Counted from the first letter of the stretch, positions 52,281 through 64,000 are shown. The stretch: DNA of 64,000 nt from Phytophthora vignae f. sp. vignae (GCA_016169955.1 JABJUM010000071.1:186001-250000), one strand, 5' to 3'. Made by a program: numbers and translations. Notes: a model not told the origin generated them from the letters alone.

Positions 52281-52671
52281 GCGTTATCGGGCCTACACGG
52301 GGTCTTGTGCACGGCGGTTATCAGGCCAATGCGGACCTTCGCCTAGGCAGCGCGTTATCGGGCGCCCACCTAAACGGTATACGTTTAACGGGCCTTTGTT
52401 CCAGCACGGGTCTGTGGGGGGGGTTGAGCACCCGAACCAGCAGGCGACGGGGGCCGCGATATCGAGACGGCTCTGCTTGCCGACGCTTGGTGGTTCCCCT
52501 GGAACCGAGGAGATCCGGAGGTCTTTGTGGTTCAAAGATATTTCGGGACTGAGTCCTTACCCCATCCTATGTCCTTGCTACTGGCTACTCCTTGCTTCTT
52601 GCTTGCGTCTGTCGTGCTTGCACTACCGTTCTTTAACCTGTTTTGCGTAACGTAATCAAGATCTCACCTCG

Positions 52672-52808
52672 ACGCGTTTTGTTCGGCGGGGTCTGGGCTC
52701 GGCGCGTTTTGGCTCGGCGCGTTTTGCTCGGCGGGGTCTGGGCTCGGCGCGTTTTGGCTCGGCGCGTTTTGCTCGGCGGGGTTTGGGGTCGGCGCGTTTT
52801 GAAGAGAC
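52672..52808 (+). repeat. Second 45-bp minisatellite (CTCGGCGCGTTTTG type)
   Basis: About two and a half copies of a 45-bp unit, itself built of CTCGGCGCGTTTTG and CTCGGCGGGGTCTGGG sub-blocks. The sequence is unrelated to the array at 52149 but the period is the same. Confidence 0.8.
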
Positions 52809-53129
52809 GGGGCGCTGGTCGACCCGTCGGGTGATTACGCGTCGCACTGGATTCTAGTGCCGTGTCTCACAGCCCATCACCCGCGTCGCATTCCCGTCGC
52901 TCTCTGCTGCGCGTCGCGCCCCATCAACCGCGTCGAGTTCCATCACTTGCGCCTGGGAGCCTCCATCCCAGCGCCTTCTCCCTTGGGCATCTGCATCTCC
53001 ACGTTTTCCGCGGGGCGCTACACCACACTGCTGAAGTTGGCCTGCGAATATTGGACGTGTCCAACACAACCTTCGGGTAGGTGCCAAGTTTGGCAGAAAT
53101 GCTGCCTTTGGTGACTTGATTCTGTTTCA

Positions 53130-54262
53130 TTGGCCCAAGCAGCAATTCTAAGCCTAGGCACCCTACCGGATTTGCCTCAGCTTGCCTTCGTCAGTCACAT
53201 GCTCTCGGGCCAGATGCCGCACCCCCAGTATCGGTCTGGATCGTCATTGGATGTTGAATTATCACGTGTTATACCCGATAATGTAGAAGCCGCTATTGCT
53301 CGACTACGGCGACACTGGTCAAATGTGCGCGAGATTCGTCTCCTGAACTCGTCCTGTATGAAGAACCCCCGTCTCTCGTGCTCTCACTTCATGACCTTGC
53401 TGCATTTGGAGCCCCAAGACTCAGCGTTGTCGGTTAGGTTTTCTCTTGAGGAGTATGAACTGCTGCGCCAGGTGCGAAAGGAACAAGCACGAGCGGAGCG
53501 CATCTGGTCGTCTTGCCCTTTATTGCCAAAGTTCATGATGAACACTGCAGTCGATACTAACACCAACAGCAACTTCAAGCTTCGGCAGTGTAGCTACGCA
53601 ACAATCGTCGCAAAGCTGAAGGTCATCGCCAACGAGAAGATCAAGGGCTCCGCTGAGGCCAAGTACGCCGCCGACCAGACCTACACCACTACTGCTGAGG
53701 CTCCATCAAAGTCCGATTCATCTGCACAACTTCCCCGGCGAAAGCTCTTTGCGTTGGACCTGACGTGGCCCGAAAAACCAGACACGAATACCAACGAACA
53801 AGCTATCCAGATCCAGCTCTTCCAATTACTTCGCTCCTTAAAAACTTTCACGGGGAAAAGAAACTGCTCATCGGTGTCTATAGTTTTGCGAGTTGTAGTT
53901 GCGATGGCATCTGGCCGAAAAGCGAATCCAATCTGACTATCAGGTGGGGAGCTATGAAGCGAGCCGAGAATCGAGGTGCGAGTATTAAACTTAAGCTTCG
54001 CGTGGCTTCACGCACGATCGACCAGCTGAAGAAATAGCAAGCAGATGTTGCTGGTGCCGCTGGCAAGGCGGCAACCGCCGTGATTACCGGCCCAGACTTG
54101 TCGACCGAAGCCGCTGCTAGCAACGCCGACGACGTCGGCAGCACTGCCAACATCAACGGAGCGCAGATTGCACGTACCTCCGTTTCCGATGAAGACCCAG
54201 GATCTGCACTCTTTGCGTCTGGTCTGGAAGGTCGTTACAACACCAGCAGCAGCCCACGTTAG
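53130..54262 (+). pseudogene. Unrecognised coding-like region with frame shift
   Basis: An open frame of 268 codons (first in-frame ATG about 53199) contains SLEEYELLRQVRKEQARAERIW and AKLKVIANEKIKGSAEAKYAADQ. Near 53850 the coding character moves to another frame (GASIKLKLRVASRTIDQLKK), which stops at 54037 and continues past the stop to 54262. Domain unknown; it lies in transposon-rich DNA and may be an element-borne gene. Confidence 0.35.
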
Positions 54263-55868
54263 TCTGCACCAGGCGCTATTCGAGCCGCGTTAACAGGGAG
54301 TGTGAGCAGAAATGAAGCGGTCCCAGCAGCCGCCCCCTTCTCCAGCCCAGCCAGCCAGTCTTCGTAGCGAAGCCACTTCCTACAATGCTGTCACAAGATG
54401 GTATCGAGCACTTCAAAGCACTTGCAAACTCGATACCTAACGTTTCTGGCAAGTGGGAGTACCTGCACAGCGAGCTCTTCCAGGAGCACCCTCATTCATC
54501 ACTTGAGTGCAAATGCCTTGCGGTGCAGGCTGCGAGAGCGTTGCAAGCGTGGTCAGAGCGCTGGCGAAGGTGCCGTACCGCTAGCTGCAACCACCGGGAG
54601 AAAGAGAAGGCGTGCCACATCTTGCTCAACCTGCGAAAAGAAGCGAAAACGATGCGAAGATACAAGCGTTAATCCATCGTGTATGCGGGCAGCCAAGTCC
54701 ATTAGCACGTCGTTAGATGTATTCTTCAGTACCTTATCTCAATAGCGGAGATCGAACCCGGCAGCTTCGGGATTGGCTTTCACCTTCATAGATTTCTCCA
54801 CAGCACACAGGTACTTGCAGCTCGGGCATTTGCTAGACCGACAGTTACTTGCTTGGCGAATGTCTCCTGGCACCGCATATCCGGAGGCACAGCGCTCGAT
54901 CTAGGCCGCACCCTACCGCCGCTGATGAGGTGTGTGCTCCGCCGTAGAGAGAAGGCAATGCAGCGGTGTCGCGGAAGAAAGATTGCTTCATCGACACGAG
55001 TGCGGGACACAGGCGGTGACAAACGATCACAAAGATGCAAGTTGTAGATCTACTATTAATACGTACTTTTATTAAACATATTTATTTGCATAAAAGTAGG
55101 TTTTGAATTATGGCAGTTTTAGCTACAGCCGATAACAAACGACAAAAAAGTATCAACCGCAGCGTGCACCTGTGGGGTTTCAGCTTTATCCAGAGTTGTT
55201 ATAAAACAATAAACACGCTATCAGCTACTAAGGAAACATACTAAATACTGTGTAAAAAAACGGGTCTGTTACTTTTACGAGTCGTGAATTTAGTATATAT
55301 TCTCGACTTGAACAAGAATACAGGCCTCATTCAGCTATATACTACATCCCCATGCTGCATTCAAGCCATACAGTAACATCCACCTGACGCGTTGTCACTG
55401 GTTTCATAAGTTCAAGATATCTATATATGCTTTTAGGCCAATAGTAATCTTTCGACCTGGGGGATGCAGGATAAATGATGGTACTCATGGGAAGAAGACC
55501 ACAGTTGTAGCGGTTTGTGATTTCTGTGAGATATCTACAGTCAAAATCACGACTAATTGTTAGCCTTTACCCGAATCTAGTACAATAACTTACTGAAGTT
55601 TTACGGACCGCTACACGTTTTCAAGGTGGTATAAATCGTCTCGAAATAGCTACTCCACGCCAAAATGCGTAAATACACAATAATAATAGTAGTTTAAGTG
55701 TTACTCTTGATATCTGTAGTACTAGCAGTAGTCATAATAATCGTAGTAGTAGCAGTATAGTAGTAGTAGGAACGTTTTCTCAGTTAGTGTAATAGCGCAA
55801 CACGAATAATCATAGATCGAATAACTGTTTGAGCAGGTTTCGCGAGAGTAGAGAGATAGCGACGATTG
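54263..55868. other. 1.6 kb without recognised gene
   Basis: Contains a short Cys/basic frame at 54385-54672 with no known domain, AT-rich DNA, and an AGT-type microsatellite near 55723-55770. TTTCGACCTGGGGGAT near 55449 also occurs at 47674. Confidence 0.4.
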
Positions 55869-56826
55869 TGTGGTGTTGGAAAATGACTGTTTCCAACGGT
55901 GTCGACCCGCCGGCCCAACAACCAAGTTCAACCAAGGGTAATCAAGGGTAGGCCCAGCCAGAGACGGAGATGGCTGTTTCTGATTGGATGACGACATTAT
56001 CCTCGTTGGAGTGACAGTCAGTGGCCGGAGCCTCGTCGGGTCCTAATAGAACCCCGAACGAGGCTTCGTGGTACCCACTTTTAGGTACAGATGCATTTGG
56101 TTGCGTACTTCGACCGCACTTATTAGTGTGGCCGCGGTCGTCATTTGATGTGTCCGGAATCGCCTTATTGCGATCGTTCACACTAGATATTTGTATAGGG
56201 ACATAGGACTCCTCATAGGATGACCAGAACGAGGCCCAGGGGGCCTCATAAAACTCAGAAATAAAAAGACAGTCATCCCCCGAAGCCAACAAGGGCCAAG
56301 TCGGACTTCGGTAAGTGTAGCTAGCTTATTGTAGTGCCTGGACACGCTCGGCTGCGTGTGGATGCCTGTCGGGGAGCTTATCGTGCTTTGACCGAGAGTT
56401 TCCTTGGCGGCGCCAAGAGTTGGCGTGGCCGGAGAGGCAAGAGCGACATAGGAGTGTCGTTCACTGTATATTTGTGGGGACAAGAGTGTCCCTGAGTGTA
56501 TTAGTCTACCTACCGAGGTTTTACCTTGGTCCCCCTGTATAAGGCCTAACACGCCGGTACCCTTCCTTTCTGAGGGACTGCAGTGGGGTTGCGCGAAAGC
56601 GCTACATAGTATCCTAGCCTTAGCTCGTGGCTAGCGGTACAGGTTTTTGGGTTGACCGAAGACAATCTAAGGTGCACAGAGGCGCTTGCAACCGACCCGG
56701 TGTAAGGGATCGTTCCTGGTCTTCAGGTTTTAATCCAATAAGCGCTTACCTTTGCGGGTTAGCGTGTTGTTGGTGTCTCTAATACCTTTTGGTAGAGGAG
56801 GATTTTAGTGGAATTACCACACCACA
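55869..56826. mobile_element. Solo LTR of the same family as the element at 618
   Basis: 958 bp with ends TGTGGTGT and ACACCACA, the same 8-bp ends as the LTRs at 618 and 5444. It is flanked by a perfect 4-bp target duplication ATTG (55865-55868 and 56827-56830). It shares the ATATTTGTATAGG box (about 56189) and a CGCCAAGAG segment with those LTRs but is otherwise clearly diverged. The structure implies recombination between two LTRs that removed the interior. Confidence 0.8.
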
Positions 56827-57039
56827 ATTGTTTTTAGCTCTTTTAACGAATGGCGGCTGCAGCTCCCGCCTTTCGTTATTACAAACCACTATATCATCTC
56901 TGTGCTGCCAAACGATGACGAAATTAAGCGAGCTTTGTTGGCGTGCTGTCACCCTAGTTTATGTCTACGACGTAAAAATGGTCAATGTGGCCAGTGTGAT
57001 GGGTGTGTCGGTGTGCTCAGAGATGATATGGTTGGTTTC

Positions 57040-57869
57040 AAAGTAGAGGAAACGTTGAAGGAGTTGGGCGGAAGCAGCGTACATCACGATGGCCACCAGA
57101 GGTGTGTCGTTTTGTTGGCCAATATGCTGAGTCCCACCCACGCTTCCACATTGATGAGCTGCCCAGTGTACTTAAAGCTTGATTTCCTACACTACGAAAC
57201 ACTTTCGAGGCAACTATATGCCATGCGCTCCGCTTTGATCTCTGTCTTACTCGAAAAATTCGAAGTAAGCGTGCGAGGGAGGTTGCTCCTGCCAAGATTG
57301 CGGTCTACTACAATAAGCTGCTATACTTTTATTCAAACAACTTGTCTTTTTAGACGAGACAGCCAAGGCTGGGCGCGATTGTATGCGTCGATACGCATGG
57401 TCACCGAGGGGTACGCCTGCTGTAGTTGACCTACTTTTAAAAGAGGAGAGCGGGTATATGGCTTAGCTGCAATGAATACTTCTGTTTTTTTTGCATGGGA
57501 AATGACAAGAGGAACGTTTTCACGCAAAGAGTTTCACAAAGCTTTTTGGGGAAAAGGTTGCGCCGCTATTAAATCTGTGGCCACTTCCGAGAAGTATTGT
57601 GATTCTAGACAATACAAAGATACATATGTATCGAGAACTAGAAGAGCTTGTGCACTCAACTGGTGCTCTGCTTTTTTCTACCTCCATATTGCCCACAACC
57701 TACCCCAATTGAAATGTCTTTTGCATTGCTAAAGCGTTGGATAATTGACCATGCCAATATGGCATTCCGGGTTAATCAACAAGCAGTTATGGAGGTTGCA
57801 TTAAAAGAATGCACACGCACAAACGATTCCATCGGAGAATCTTTTTCGAAAGTGTGGATATTCTTCTAG
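57040..57869 (+). pseudogene. Tc1/mariner (IS630, DDE_3) transposase remnant
   Basis: The three acidic blocks of a DDE_3 transposase are present in order but in different frames: FLDETAKAGRDCMRRYAW with RGTPAV (about 57350-57420), VILDNTKIHMY (about 57595-57630), and FLPPYCPQPTPIEMSFALLKRWI (about 57670-57745). A stop lies at about 57463 and at least two frame changes separate them. Inactive. The solo LTR at 55869-56826 lies just upstream. Confidence 0.8.
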
Positions 57870-58366
57870 CTTAGTAGAGTATGTATTTGTAGATAGAGCG
57901 AACGATTTAATCCAAAGAACACCTTCATCTTGTCCTCGATTATCGACGCTTGTTTCTTTTCGCCTTCAACGTCACGTCGGCTTCGCTTGCGTTGTCTTCC
58001 ACCTTGGTCTTCCTCGTTCTGTTCTTCTCCACCTTCCTCGTGGGCTTCTACGTCTTCGTCGTCCTTTTCTTCCTCATGGTCGAGGTCAGCCAAGTTGTGT
58101 GGCTCTGCCGTTGGGGGGATGGTTCAAGCACGGAATGGAGGGCGAAAGTCGTATCCAGGTAGCCCAAGAACTTCACGCAGCTCTTAAATGTTGATGCCGA
58201 TGGGTACTGTAACTTTACGTAGATGGATATGGATGCGTCGCGTAGGTCTATTGCTTTCCTCTGTAGCTGTCTAGAGCTCTTCCCGGTGTTGTTGAGCTTG
58301 TTAATCCACGTAGTTTAGTTGTTGATACGTCTCATTGTCGGGTTGGACAATTGATGCTCCGTCTGC

Positions 58367-58915
58367 CTAGCGCGCTTGTGCGGTTGCCCAATATTCGATC
58401 GAAGCCGATCCTGGCGGTTCTCTGTTTTCCGACTGCAATAGATCGCTAATATTTCTTGTAGCTTGCGCAACACGAATTGCAGTACATGTAGCTCTGTGGA
58501 TCGGATTAGTCTTTTCTATCCTATTGACATACAGGGAGAGAGGAATACGTTTCCCTTGGCACCTAAATTTCGTCCATACTGCCTGCAAAAAGCCGATATA
58601 CCCTTGATCGTCCTCCGGTAAGCACTTGTACTCGTGTTGGCGCCCATTGACCGTCGATTTGACGTAGATAGCAGCGTCGGTAGGCCAGACCACAGAGGTT
58701 TCGTCGACAAACAAACGCTTTAGTCTCTCGTTCAGGAAAGTATAGCCCTCACGGACCGAAAATGAGATCTCGTTGGAACCCTTGTATACAATTCTGCAGT
58801 CTGTCAGTGGCTGATCGCCACAACAGCGTCGCAGAGCGCAGGTAACGTGGGTAGCTCGGCCATCATTGCTGTCTGTGGGCAGGCGTCTGTGGTGATGGTG
58901 CTTGCTAGTTGAAGG
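58367..58915 (-). CDS. Unassigned open frame, possibly element-derived
   Basis: Open from about 58915 to 58367, including HVTCALRRCCGDQPLTDCRIVYKG, TFLNERLKRLFVDETSVVWP and YVKSTVNGRQHEYKCLPEDDQG. The composition looks coding. FVDETSVVW recalls the first Asp block of some transposases, but I cannot place it. A separate acidic/basic frame lies at 57866-58093 minus. No start could be chosen with confidence (ATG at 58714 is internal). Confidence 0.35.
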   Translation of the reverse strand, partial: PSTSKHHHHRRLPTDSNDGRATHVTCALRRCCGDQPLTDCRIVYKGSNEISFSVREGYTFLNERLKRLFVDETSVVWPTDAAIYVKSTVNGRQHEYKCLPEDDQGYIGFLQAVWTKFRCQGKRIPLSLYVNRIEKTNPIHRATCTAIRVAQATRNISDLLQSENREPPGSASIEYWATAQAR

Positions 58916-59292
58916 CTAAAGTTTTTTGTGCAACGACTTCTATATTTAGTCAAGACGAATGATGGGACGAACAGAGGGGGCAAAAATAGTGAAGGCGATA
59001 ACAATTTAAGATTTATTGTGCAATTAGTATCCAGTTTGCCCTCCTAATTAGTGCACTAGTTAGTGTTCGTACTTAGCTGTAAATCGTGGAAGCTTTGAAT
59101 GCAAGTTGCCCAAGAGCGCGTAAGTATTGTGCTGGCCATAATACTTCGGACCAAGATTTGTCGTCCAATTACTCCTTTAACATGATAATTTCCATATACG
59201 ATATTTCGATATATATATATAAGGGTATTTGCGTCCGTAGATTCCGATTTTGAGGTCTGATTTGCCGAATTCGGTGTCGTTTCTACGATGTA

Positions 59293-59338
59293 GACAGTTT
59301 TTAAACTGTCGAGAGCGTTTTTTTAAAAAGCGCTCTCG
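59293..59338. other. Two adjoining hairpins
   Basis: GACAGTTT-TT-AAACTGTC (59293-59310) touches CGAGAGCG...CGCTCTCG (59310-59338). Potential cruciform; role unknown. Confidence 0.6.
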
Positions 59339-60198
59339 AAAGCTTAAAAGTTTGGGGGAAAGGGTTCCATTAGGGTTAGCTGATCATTCATCAAAATACA
59401 AGTATTCTATTGACTCATTCGGGAAAACATACGCCCGAACACACGCTTTCATGGGAAAGGATATCTCGATGGCGTCGGTGCGCATGGTTTGATTATTTTA
59501 ACCTTTCTGCATCCTGACAAATATATCTTATCAAATCATACAGGCCTTTTTACATATTAACGTTTCAGAATATTCTGTACCCAAGTCATATATATTAGGT
59601 GCTACAGCTGTAACATTGCAATATCGTTATGCAGGCGCCGATCTGTTTTCTTGCTGGTCAAACAACTCTCCTGGTGCCAATACTTGCCCAAACACAGCAA
59701 ACCATGGAGCATTTTAAAGCTAAAATACTGCTTTTTCGTACTGCACAGTCACCTGGTACCGTTTTGGTAGTGGTGCGGCCCATGATGGATTTGCTACCCA
59801 GCATATCTTGGTCCCTGTACTCCACCTAAAAAGATTGCAGGTGTAGCTGTGATGCTTCGCAGAAAGAAGAGCTGCGTAAGATTATTTTGCGGGCGAAACA
59901 CTATCATTGAAAAAAGTATTGATGGAGTTACGGGCGAAAAACTATAGGCAACCCGGAGCGTTGCTCCGGGAGGGTACACATGCCGACGTATAGTTTCATG
60001 GACGATGATAACGGATAATAGTTGAGTAAATACCAAAGTTGTTGTATTTTAATCCTGAAAAGCACTACCTGCCCAACTCTCTAGTAGATTCTAACGTGGG
60101 CATCTACTGCGAGACTTTTTCCTTGCGTTGAAGAACCCACTTCCAAGGAATTGGTCCATTATCGTATTTCTCATTCCACAATAACCCTCAAGTAAAAC

Positions 60199-60239
60199 GT
60201 TTGTTTGTTTGTTTGTTTGTTTGTGTGTTTGTTTGTTTT
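60199..60239. repeat. GTTT microsatellite
   Basis: About ten GTTT units with one GTGT interruption. Confidence 0.9.
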
Positions 60240-61379
60240 AAATTGAGGATCATTATTGTCACTTAGCTAATATCCTCAAGTTAAAAGACGATGATCGGCT
60301 CACCCTGCGTTTTTCCCTCGTTCCTCTACTGTAGCTCTCTCGTCTGATCGTTAGCAGACAGCATAGTACTTACAAAAATGAGCACAGTATATCGTACCTA
60401 CAAAAGGAATGAAGTAGCTCTTTCGTTGCTAGCGCCAACGCAGCCATTGGACGCTGACCAGAGTGTCATGCCACGGATGCCCTTATTCAAACGAACGATG
60501 CTCGTGTCACTGTCGAGTTGAGCTGATTAGATTGGCGACAGACACGAGGTTGGGCATCTTCGGCTAAGAGTGATTGGGTATTGAGCAAATTGACATGTAA
60601 AAAATGCAGCCTGCACCTAGACAAGTCATGTTGGTCAGCTAAGCTTGGTCGATTATAGCGCAAATTGACACGCCTTCAGTGAAGCCATGACGGTCTCATA
60701 GTGTACTGGAGCGTCCGTAATTGTTTGAATGCAGGTTTTGGCAAATAATAAACGATTAGTATCAACAATTGGTAAATAAAGTGCATAAATCTTAGCATTT
60801 ATCGACAGATTCCAGCAGATACTAACTTAAACATTACAATTAAGAACGAGAGATCTGGTTTAGTTTTGATACTTCTCTGGTCCACCGTAATATCGCCATT
60901 TCATAAAAACTACAATAGCTTCACTATTTGTACTTCGCTTTCGGAAAAAATACCACCAAAATAATGGTTATCCTTACGGCTACGAAACGTCCATTTCTAA
61001 GCCAATCGTCGCTCGTGTAGAAGAGGATAACTTGACTTTTTGTGACAAGATTTTGGACCCAGTGAGGTTTTTTTTACGTAACTCTTTGAATATTGAGCGA
61101 TAATAACCGAGACTTTCTGGATGTATTTATGTAGTAACCTAGAGCACTTGAGCAATGTTTGGGAGCATCTAAACTCTTGTATAGCGAGCAATGCGTTTCC
61201 TACAAATCGAGGGAAATTAAGCTCCCCAAGAGCTAAGTCGAGAAGATACTGAGGACGACCAGTGTCTCATTTCGACCTGGAAACGTAACAATGTGGTCAC
61301 TAGATGGTTACTTAAGTAAGGCTTAAATGCTCTGGGCAGAGCAAAAACATGGTATCCACTCACAAACTATTGAAGTATA

Positions 61380-62092
61380 TAGTGTACTCCCTAACGCTAA
61401 CATGTTAGTTGCTATACATGTTAGCTAACTGTTAGTTAGTAGCGTTAGAGCACAAAGATAGGTCACCTAAAGTAAATGTAGGTGGAGGAGAAAGCTCTAT
61501 TTATACAAACGCCTTGCAGGCGTTTGTGGGCTATTTTAATAATTTATTGTGACCTATTATCGCATTCTTCGGTCATAGTGTAGCTTGGACTAGATTGCAG
61601 ACCATACTTGACGTTTAAGCCAGGCATAGAACCATACTTGAAGTCCAAACTAGACTTAGAGGACATAATTTCGTTTAACGCTTAGCTTTATTTAGTCATT
61701 GCGCGGTGCGTGGGCACCAAGAATGTATCAATAAACCAATCTTATGGATTTCATTTGTAAAGAGCCCGCCGCAAGTTCCTACCCGCCTAGTTAGTGAATA
61801 TGCAGACCTATCAGATGCAACATCAAGCGAGGTCGACTCCGACCCCGAAATCCCAGCTTTAGGACCGGGGATTTACCATGCGGAACGGATTTCCGCTCGG
61901 CGAACTGTGAACTACCACCCAATCCACCGAACCGTAGAAACTATACTTTTGATTAGACTTCGCAGCAGAATCGCTTAATAAATACATTGGCAAACTATAC
62001 AGTACAGCTATACAGTACTACCATGTAAATTTTACAACTAACTGCTAGTTAGTGTCTAGTAAATTTAGCTAACATGTTAGTGGAGTACACTA
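61380..62092. mobile_element. Nested MITE-like element, TAGTGTACTCC ends
   Basis: TAGTGTACTCC at 61380-61390 and its reverse complement at 62082-62092, with TAACATGTTAGCTAA-type palindromic sequence just inside both ends. The outer TA is a possible target duplication. A 90-codon frame at 61706-61978 has no known domain. Confidence 0.55.
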
Positions 62093-62802
62093 GAACTATA
62101 GCTATATATAATATATATAGAGAAACTTTCAGATGTACAGTTTTATGTAGCTTGAGCTGGCAGACATGATAGCACGAGATATTGGCAAGCGTTGCCCAGC
62201 GATAAAGTATACTTCAGCGGAATCGCAGCATCGCTTTTAGTGGTAACCTTAGGTTTTAGTGTGAAACTCAGCAGACAACCGCTGAGCAGAGTAATACATG
62301 TAGCCATCATATTTTAGATGTAGCTATTTAGGTTAATCAGTACCCTATTTCAGATAGAAAGGTAGCCGGTTTTGGAAAGTTACAATTTTTTGCCGGGGCC
62401 AAGCACAGGTCTTCGACCTGTGAACTTACAGTACCAGTGTTACAAATCTTGGTCCGAAGTATTTTGGCCAATACAATAGTGGAGATGGAGATGGCTTCTC
62501 CTCAATTCTATTTCTTGTCTGTTGATTGGTCAAAATATTTTAGCTCACAAGACAACTGGAGAATTACCCCGTCTCCGTCTCCAGCTCCCGGGGGTGGAGA
62601 AGGAGAAAGTATCTGGAGATTGATGCAGCTCCTCCGCACACGCAATGGACGGAAAGGAAGCTGACTGGTTGCTACATGCTCAGCTGTCGCACAGGTTGCC
62701 GTCCTCCTATCACAATGCATCGCGAGACCCTAAGGAACAGATTCGTACGGTGACCTCCCTGCACGTTGAGCCAATGCTACAGTCAGCAGCGTACTCTGGT
62801 TG

Positions 62803-63024
62803 TGTTGAAGACTGTTGGGCAGAGCCCGCGTAGATAGAGCACACAGATCCAAGTCACACACACGAATATGCCTTAGTAGCTCAAGCAGCAACAGCCACTC
62901 GTGAGGCGTTAGCTTTTCTTCTTCTGCATTGCTTGGTCTCAGACCTAACCGCCAGAAGCCTGAGTCTCGCATGCACTCAGCACATTCACTCCTACACCAC
63001 GTCAAGGACAGTGTATCCTCAACA
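62803..63024 (-). repeat. 3' LTR of a Ty1/Copia element
   Basis: In the minus direction it starts TGTTGAGGATACAC at 63024, right after a purine-rich GGCCAGTAGGTAGGGC, and ends GTCTTCAACA at 62803. The 222-bp length and TGTTGA/TCAACA ends fit a Copia LTR next to the RNase H end. The partner LTR lies beyond the window. Confidence 0.6.
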
Positions 63025-63031
63025 GCCCTAC

Positions 63032-64000
63032 CTACTGGCCATTGTTGTGGTTGCGAAACTCTGCTCTGGGCAGCAATCCCACAGTAACCCTGTGTTTCTC
63101 AAAAGCTGGTCGCGGCAACGGCTTGGTAAAGGCATCCGTCACGCCCTCGCTTCCTGGCACCCGCAGCACTTCGATTTGTTTCAAGTCGACGCGTTCTCGC
63201 ACGAAATGATGGCGAACGTCAATACGCTTAGTCCGGGAATGGAAGACGGGATTGCTTGCCAGCTTCTTGGCACTCGCGTTGTCCACAAATACTTGTGACG
63301 GTTGCTGTTGCTGCACGCGTAACTCCTTCAGCATCTGTCTCGGATGAACTACTTCTTACACCAACAAACTCAAGGCCATATACTCGGTTTCTGTCGTATG
63401 TAGCGCCACGGTCCTCTCTGTTTGACTGCTCCAGGAAATAGGACTGCCACAAAACTGAGTCAGGTATCCTGCCACGGATTTCCGGTCATCGACTCGATTG
63501 GCAAAGCCAGCGTCTGCATACGCTCGAAAATGGTCATCAAGCTTTTGATCACTCCACTCTAAGCCACCAAGACGAATTCCCCAGTCAAAAGTCTCCTTCA
63601 GGTACCGTAGAGCGCGTTTCGCTGCACTCCAATGCATAATCCGGGGTCTTCGAGGAATTGGCTGCACTCTCGCACTACATAAGCCAGATCGGGACGTGTT
63701 CCCAGCATCAGGTACATTAGACTTCCGACAACTGCGCGATAAGGCTTGGTTCGCACACATCGCTTGCTTAAATTCAAGTTCATCTCGCTTGGTTTCTTAC
63801 TTCCATTGCATGCGTCCATTCCAAAACGCTGTAGCACCGTTTCAGCATATTTTCTTTGGTTGATGAAAACGGTTCTTTCGTCCCGGTTTCAAGTTATTTC
63901 CCAACCGAGAATGAAGTGAATTTTCTCCAAGATCTTTCATGGTGAACCGAGACGACATCATTTTCTTCATTGCAGCAATAGTCGTTTCCGTAGGAGCAAA
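63032..64000 (-). pseudogene. Ty1/Copia polyprotein 3' end (RT and RNase H), frame-shifted
   Basis: The minus strand from the window edge carries the end of a Copia reverse transcriptase (YRAVVGSLMYLMLGTRPDLAY, about 63675-63740), then AAKRALRYLKETFDWGI. RNase H follows (AYADAGFANRVDDRKSVAGY, SWSSQTERTVALHTTETEYMAL), then VFVDNASAKKLASNPVFHSRTKRIDVRHHFVRE and VTDAFTKPLPRPAFEKHR. These lie in three frames, so at least two shifts are present. The 5' part is outside the window. Confidence 0.88.

Larger units (their letters stand above)
59125..62478. mobile_element. 3.35 kb element with 37-bp inverted ends and TA flanks
   Basis: The left end (59125-59161) starts TATTGTGCTGGCC and continues ATAATACTTCGGACC. 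The right end read inward from 62478 starts TATTGTATTGGCC and continues AAAATACTTCGGACC. About 33 of 37 bases match. The outermost TA fits a Tc1/mariner-type duplication. No transposase is recognisable inside. The interior is AT-rich and holds a nested element (61380-62092), a GTTT microsatellite and two hairpins. Confidence 0.65.

Noticed and set aside
52149..52808. CRISPR-like appearance of the repeats
   Set aside because: Repeats are directly adjacent without unique spacers, the genome is eukaryotic and no cas gene is present.
56789..57429. 175-codon frame over the DDE_3 remnant
   Set aside because: The conserved transposase block at 57350-57420 lies in a different frame, so this frame is not the real one.

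Overview
The window looks like oomycete DNA, most likely Phytophthora or a close relative. Host genes are compact and GC-rich, with no introns or one short intron. Protein families typical of oomycetes are present: two START plus FYVE-type zinc-finger proteins, a half-size ABCG transporter and a Raf/MLK-like TKL kinase. Roughly half of the sequence is transposable elements of nearly every superfamily, many inserted into one another. No tRNA, rRNA or CRISPR array was seen.

Layout. 1-7932: the 3' part of a piggyBac-like transposase gene, split by a 5.9 kb non-autonomous LTR element (618-6548) with identical-looking LTRs. 7937-10080: spacer with a TA-flanked MITE (8787-9475) and a microsatellite. 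10081-15174: two head-to-head ABCG half-transporters whose bodies are essentially identical while their first ~20 residues differ. 16334-27147: a dienelactone-hydrolase gene on the minus strand, cut by a 9.95 kb Gypsy/chromovirus-like element (16770-26724) that carries a clear -1 frameshift signal at the gag/pol junction. 28473-40230: the quiet host block, holding mitochondrial EF-Tu, a TKL kinase, START-FYVE protein 1, a multi-pass membrane protein with one intron, and START-FYVE protein 2.

42466-64000 is accessory DNA. It holds a 78-bp tandem array with an insertion flanked by an 11-bp duplication, an internally deleted MULE transposase, a hAT element with an intact transposase, and a decayed unidentified transposase-like sequence. 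It also holds GC-rich 45-bp minisatellites, a solo LTR of the same family as the element at 618, a Tc1/mariner (DDE_3) remnant, a 3.35 kb TIR element with a nested smaller one, and the 3' end of a Ty1/Copia element that runs off the window.

How the parts relate. The host genes show no obvious shared pathway. EF-Tu serves mitochondrial translation, the ABCG pair export or lipid transport, and the kinase and START-FYVE proteins signalling or membrane traffic. The main story is genome turnover: two insertions can be read to the base (target duplications GTGG and GCGT), a third left only a solo LTR (duplication ATTG), and an inverted gene pair appears recently homogenised. Single-base lesions are read from one sequence and could in part be assembly errors.
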